From positions 1 through 7,431 of the forward strand of contig DNWN01000038.1 in assembly GCA_003507115.1 (NCBI GenBank): a stretch of DNA of 7,431 bases, in the 5' to 3' direction. Source of the stretch: Cryomorphaceae bacterium. Lineage in GTDB: Bacteria > Bacteroidota > Bacteroidia > Flavobacteriales > Schleiferiaceae. Positions 5,365 through 7,431 of this stretch are shown here, piece after piece. The stretch's first letter is position 1. Each line of letters starts with the position of its first letter. The position numbers were made by a program, and so were the translations under genes. The notes beneath the pieces were generated by a model. It searched no databases, was not told the origin of the DNA, and saw only the letters and a program-made list of their open reading frames with translations.

Positions 5365-6978
5365 ATGAAGCGGATTTTTACCCAGCTGAGCTTCGTGTTC
5401 AGCATCGTTCTGGCGTTCTCGGCGCAGGCCCAAAAGCCCAAATTGGTCGTTTCCATTGTGGTAGACCAAATGCGTGCTGACTATCTGACTCGCTGGGCAG
5501 ACCTCTATGAAGGGGGCTTCAATACGCTGTTGACTCAGGGCGAAGTGTTTTACAACGCGCACTACACCTTTGCTCCCACCTACACAGGGCCCGGGCACGC
5601 ATCCATCTACACGGGCACCGATCCGCGCTACCACGGCATTATTGCGAACGATTGGTACCTTCCGGAAACCGGAGGATTCATGTACTGCATGGAAGATGCG
5701 GATGTCTATGGCGTGGGGGTCGATTCCAGCGCATACCAAGGAAAACGCAGCCCCAAGAACATGAAGAGCACGACCTGGACGGATGAGTTGGAGCTGGCTA
5801 CGGACGGCGCCTCCCAAGTCTATGGGTTCTCTTTGAAAGACCGCGGGGCCATTACGGCGGCGGGACACCTGGGCGACGGGGCATTTTGGCTCGATGCTTC
5901 CGGATTTATCACGTCAAGCTTCTACATGGAGGAGCTGCCCGTTTGGATGCAGCGCTTCAATAAGAAATACTCCCCCGAATCCTATATGAAGGGCACCTGG
6001 GACTATGCGCGCGATCGCAGCCTCTACCCCACCACGTATACCAACGCCTACGAGCGGACGCCCAAGGGTGCGGCCTCTGCAGACTTCCCTTATGACCTCG
6101 CTGCCCTGTACAAAGCGGGTGGCGTGGAAGCCTTAAAAGCCACCCCTTGGGGCAACCAGATTCTCGTGGACGTCGCTTTGACCGCGGTGAAAGCAAGGAA
6201 ATTAGGCCAAAACCCCTCCGGGGCCACGGATGTTCTCGCGATTAGCTTTTCCGCAACGGACTACATTGGGCATTCTACGGGCATTCGCTCCCACGAGACG
6301 ATGGACATGTACCTGCGCTTGGATGCACAGCTGGGTGAGCTCTTCAAAGGCTTGGACGAACTGGTAGGTGCGGGTTCCTACATCGTGGTGCTCACCGCAG
6401 ACCACGGTGCGGCCCAAAATCCCCGCTTGCTCGAAGAGGCGATGCCCACCGCCAACTGGTACCCGGCCGACCTCGAAGCCGAGCTGCGCAGCCTAATCGC
6501 TGCGGAGGGCGTCCCTTCGGAGGCCGTTTTGAACTTCAGCAACGAGCAAGTGCATTTGGACTTCAGTCTGTTAGGCGACGCCGATGCAGACGATTGGATG
6601 GAAGCGACACGCGATGCGCTTTTGAAGCACCCCGCCATGGCGGAGGCATGGACGATGGAGGAAATTCGGATTTCGCCCGATCCCTTTGCTGTACTGCGCC
6701 GAAATGGCACCGACAAGCGCGGCGGGCAGGTCTACTTTGCCCTGCATCCAGGGCATCTTTCGTACAGCGATGATGGCACGACCCATGGTTCGGGCTACGC
6801 CTATGACACGCATGTACCTGTGGTGTTTATGGGCGCTGGTTTCAATCCGCGTTCGCGTCACAATGAGCGCATTGGTATCAAGGACATTGCCCCAACGCTC
6901 TGTAAAATCTTGGACATCGCCTTCCCCAGCGCCTGCACGGGTAACCCTCTGTGGGTGGACGCCGGCTGGGCCGACTGA
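5365..6978 (+). CDS. pafA: PafA-like alkaline phosphatase (periplasmic phosphomonoesterase)
   Basis: This 537-residue protein of the alkaline phosphatase superfamily should release phosphate from organic phosphomonoesters in the periplasm. Residues 1-23 form a signal peptide (Lys2-Arg3, hydrophobic core, SAQA before Gln22 or Gln24). Zinc ligands can be placed by motif: Asp34 in VVDQM, Asp299 and His303 in SATDYIGH, Asp346-His347 in LTADHGA, and His483 in AYDTHVPVV. The nucleophile is Thr74 in PTYTGPGHAS. Asn95 (IIANDWY) and the Lys158-x-Arg160 pair (SLKDRGAI) correspond to Asn100, Lys162 and Arg164 of Elizabethkingia PafA, and mark monoesterases rather than NPP-type diesterases. Length is close to PafA (about 546). 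No type IX C-terminal sorting domain is seen. An in-frame ATG lies at 5242, inside the ABC-F gene, but the signal peptide fixes the start at 5365. It follows the ABC-F stop by ten bases, so co-transcription is likely. No Pho-box-like repeat is seen. Confidence 0.88.
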   Translation: MKRIFTQLSFVFSIVLAFSAQAQKPKLVVSIVVDQMRADYLTRWADLYEGGFNTLLTQGEVFYNAHYTFAPTYTGPGHASIYTGTDPRYHGIIANDWYLPETGGFMYCMEDADVYGVGVDSSAYQGKRSPKNMKSTTWTDELELATDGASQVYGFSLKDRGAITAAGHLGDGAFWLDASGFITSSFYMEELPVWMQRFNKKYSPESYMKGTWDYARDRSLYPTTYTNAYERTPKGAASADFPYDLAALYKAGGVEALKATPWGNQILVDVALTAVKARKLGQNPSGATDVLAISFSATDYIGHSTGIRSHETMDMYLRLDAQLGELFKGLDELVGAGSYIVVLTADHGAAQNPRLLEEAMPTANWYPADLEAELRSLIAAEGVPSEAVLNFSNEQVHLDFSLLGDADADDWMEATRDALLKHPAMAEAWTMEEIRISPDPFAVLRRNGTDKRGGQVYFALHPGHLSYSDDGTTHGSGYAYDTHVPVVFMGAGFNPRSRHNERIGIKDIAPTLCKILDIAFPSACTGNPLWVDAGWAD

Positions 6979-6985
6979 CCGGCCC
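6968..6985. other. Inverted repeat across the convergent pafA/nadE stop codons
   Basis: GGGCCG (6968-6973) and CGGCCC (6980-6985) form a perfect 6-bp GC-only stem with the loop ACTGAC, which contains the phosphatase stop codon; the right arm reaches the nadE stop. No T tract follows on either strand, so it is not a classical intrinsic terminator. It may protect the 3' ends or pause polymerase from both sides. Its role is a guess. Confidence 0.45.
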
Positions 6986-7431
6986 TACTTCAATTCCTCG
7001 GGAATTGTGCATACCGGAATGGGCAGCATTTTGTGCCGATTCGCTCGGTGATAGCGGGCGTAAATTTTGAATACTTCTCCTTGACGAACCGTGAGACCTC
7101 GGCCAGCAAGGAATCGCCCGTCCGCTTCAGATGGGGTACTCGCTTCCCAACCAATCATTTCGGCAAACGTCATCGCCCACTCTAATTCTGGATAGGTGGC
7201 CCCCAATTGATCTTCGTCACTTCGGTCATCCGCCCACAATCCGTCCGTGGGGGCGGCGTGAAGAATCTTCTTGGGCACACCCAGGTACGCACCTAGTGCA
7301 TAGACTTCGGTTTTCATCAAATCCGCAATCGGGCTGAGGTCTACCCCACCGTCTCCATACTTGGTATAAAAGCCGACTCCAAAATCTTCCACCTTATTGC
7401 CCGTTCCAAGCACTAAAAGTCCATGAGTCTG
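6985..7431 (-). CDS. nadE: NAD+ synthetase NadE, C-terminal part, 5' end outside window
   Basis: The frame is open to the right edge, so only the last 148 residues are visible. The first six (QTHGLL) precede a GTG at 7413, which here encodes an internal valine rather than a start. NadE makes NAD+ from deamido-NAD+ and ATP with ammonia (or glutamine) as nitrogen source in the cytosol. Family-defining motifs are clear: VLGTGNKVEDFGVGFYTKYG near the visible N terminus, followed by DGGVDLSPIADLMKTEVYAL, then RSDEDQLGATYPELEW, and the C-terminal HKMLPIP. The SGGxDS pyrophosphatase motif that binds ATP would lie in the missing half. Ammonia-dependent bacterial enzymes are about 260-275 residues, so slightly over half is present; whether a glutaminase domain exists cannot be seen. 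The gene converges on pafA with six bases between the stop codons, and no T-rich terminator separates them. Confidence 0.93.
   Translation of the reverse strand, partial: QTHGLLVLGTGNKVEDFGVGFYTKYGDGGVDLSPIADLMKTEVYALGAYLGVPKKILHAAPTDGLWADDRSDEDQLGATYPELEWAMTFAEMIGWEASTPSEADGRFLAGRGLTVRQGEVFKIYARYHRANRHKMLPIPVCTIPEELK
6991..7007. other. Short hairpin inside the 3' end of nadE
   Basis: CAATTCC (6991-6997) and GGAATTG (7001-7007) form a perfect 7-bp stem with the three-base loop TCG, just inside the nadE stop codon. It sits next to the GC-only inverted repeat at 6968-6985. On the plus strand it would act as a stem after the phosphatase stop, but no T tract follows. It could be coincidence, since it also codes for the conserved IPEEL ending. 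Confidence 0.4.

Noticed and set aside
5212..5868. Long minus-strand open frame of 218 codons opposite pafA
   Set aside because: It lies opposite the ABC-F end and the phosphatase N-terminal region, shows no recognisable domain, and its composition is that of an antisense shadow of a GC-rich gene.
6378..6861. Minus-strand open frames opposite the pafA 3' half
   Set aside because: They are serine- and arginine-rich shadows, typical of the reverse strand of GC-rich coding DNA.
7411..7413. GTG as the start of a short 142-residue NadE-like protein
   Set aside because: The frame stays open to the window edge, and the residues before the GTG continue the NadE family sequence, so the codon is an internal valine.
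1..7431. Mobile element, CRISPR, defence or phage island
   Set aside because: No transposase, terminal repeats, repeat-spacer array, integrase or tRNA was seen, and all recognised genes are ordinary chromosomal functions.

Overview
The window looks like ordinary chromosomal DNA from a gliding-type Bacteroidota, most likely a member of the Flavobacteriales. The reasons are the gldM-gldN pair (core parts of the type IX secretion system, found only in this phylum), a PafA-type alkaline phosphatase, a small DUF983 membrane protein, and the lack of Shine-Dalgarno sequences before all five visible starts. By eye the base composition is slightly above half G+C, which is high for the order. I cannot name a genus.

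Layout, left to right. (1) Bases 1-1876 hold the 3' part of gldM and all of gldN, two bases apart, as the end of what is normally a gldKLMN operon. A very clear intrinsic terminator follows (1894-1921). (2) Bases 1934-2932 encode a DAO-type FAD-dependent oxidoreductase of unknown substrate, starting only 14 bases after the terminator hairpin. (3) Its 3' end overlaps by 43 bases the 3' end of a convergent gene (2890-3288, minus strand) for a DUF983 zinc-ribbon membrane protein. (4) From a short divergent intergenic region (3289-3371) the plus strand carries an ABC-F ribosome-associated ATPase (3372-5354) and, ten bases later, an exported PafA-like phosphatase (5365-6978). (5) At the right edge the C-terminal half of NAD+ synthetase (nadE) lies on the minus strand, converging on the phosphatase gene with a six-base gap that contains part of an inverted repeat.

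The genes do not form one pathway. GldM and GldN belong to the periplasmic part of the type IX secretion and gliding motor. The phosphatase scavenges phosphate from organic phosphomonoesters in the periplasm. The ABC-F protein acts on ribosomes, NadE makes NAD+, and the oxidoreductase and DUF983 protein have no assigned role. Coding density is very high: no gene-free stretch exceeds 90 bases, and the intergenic bases are covered by the terminator, promoter-like and hairpin entries. I saw no RNA gene, insertion sequence, CRISPR array, phage remnant or sign of recent transfer. I did not find evidence for a previously undescribed system; the findings below concern gene junctions, regulation and uncharacterised families.
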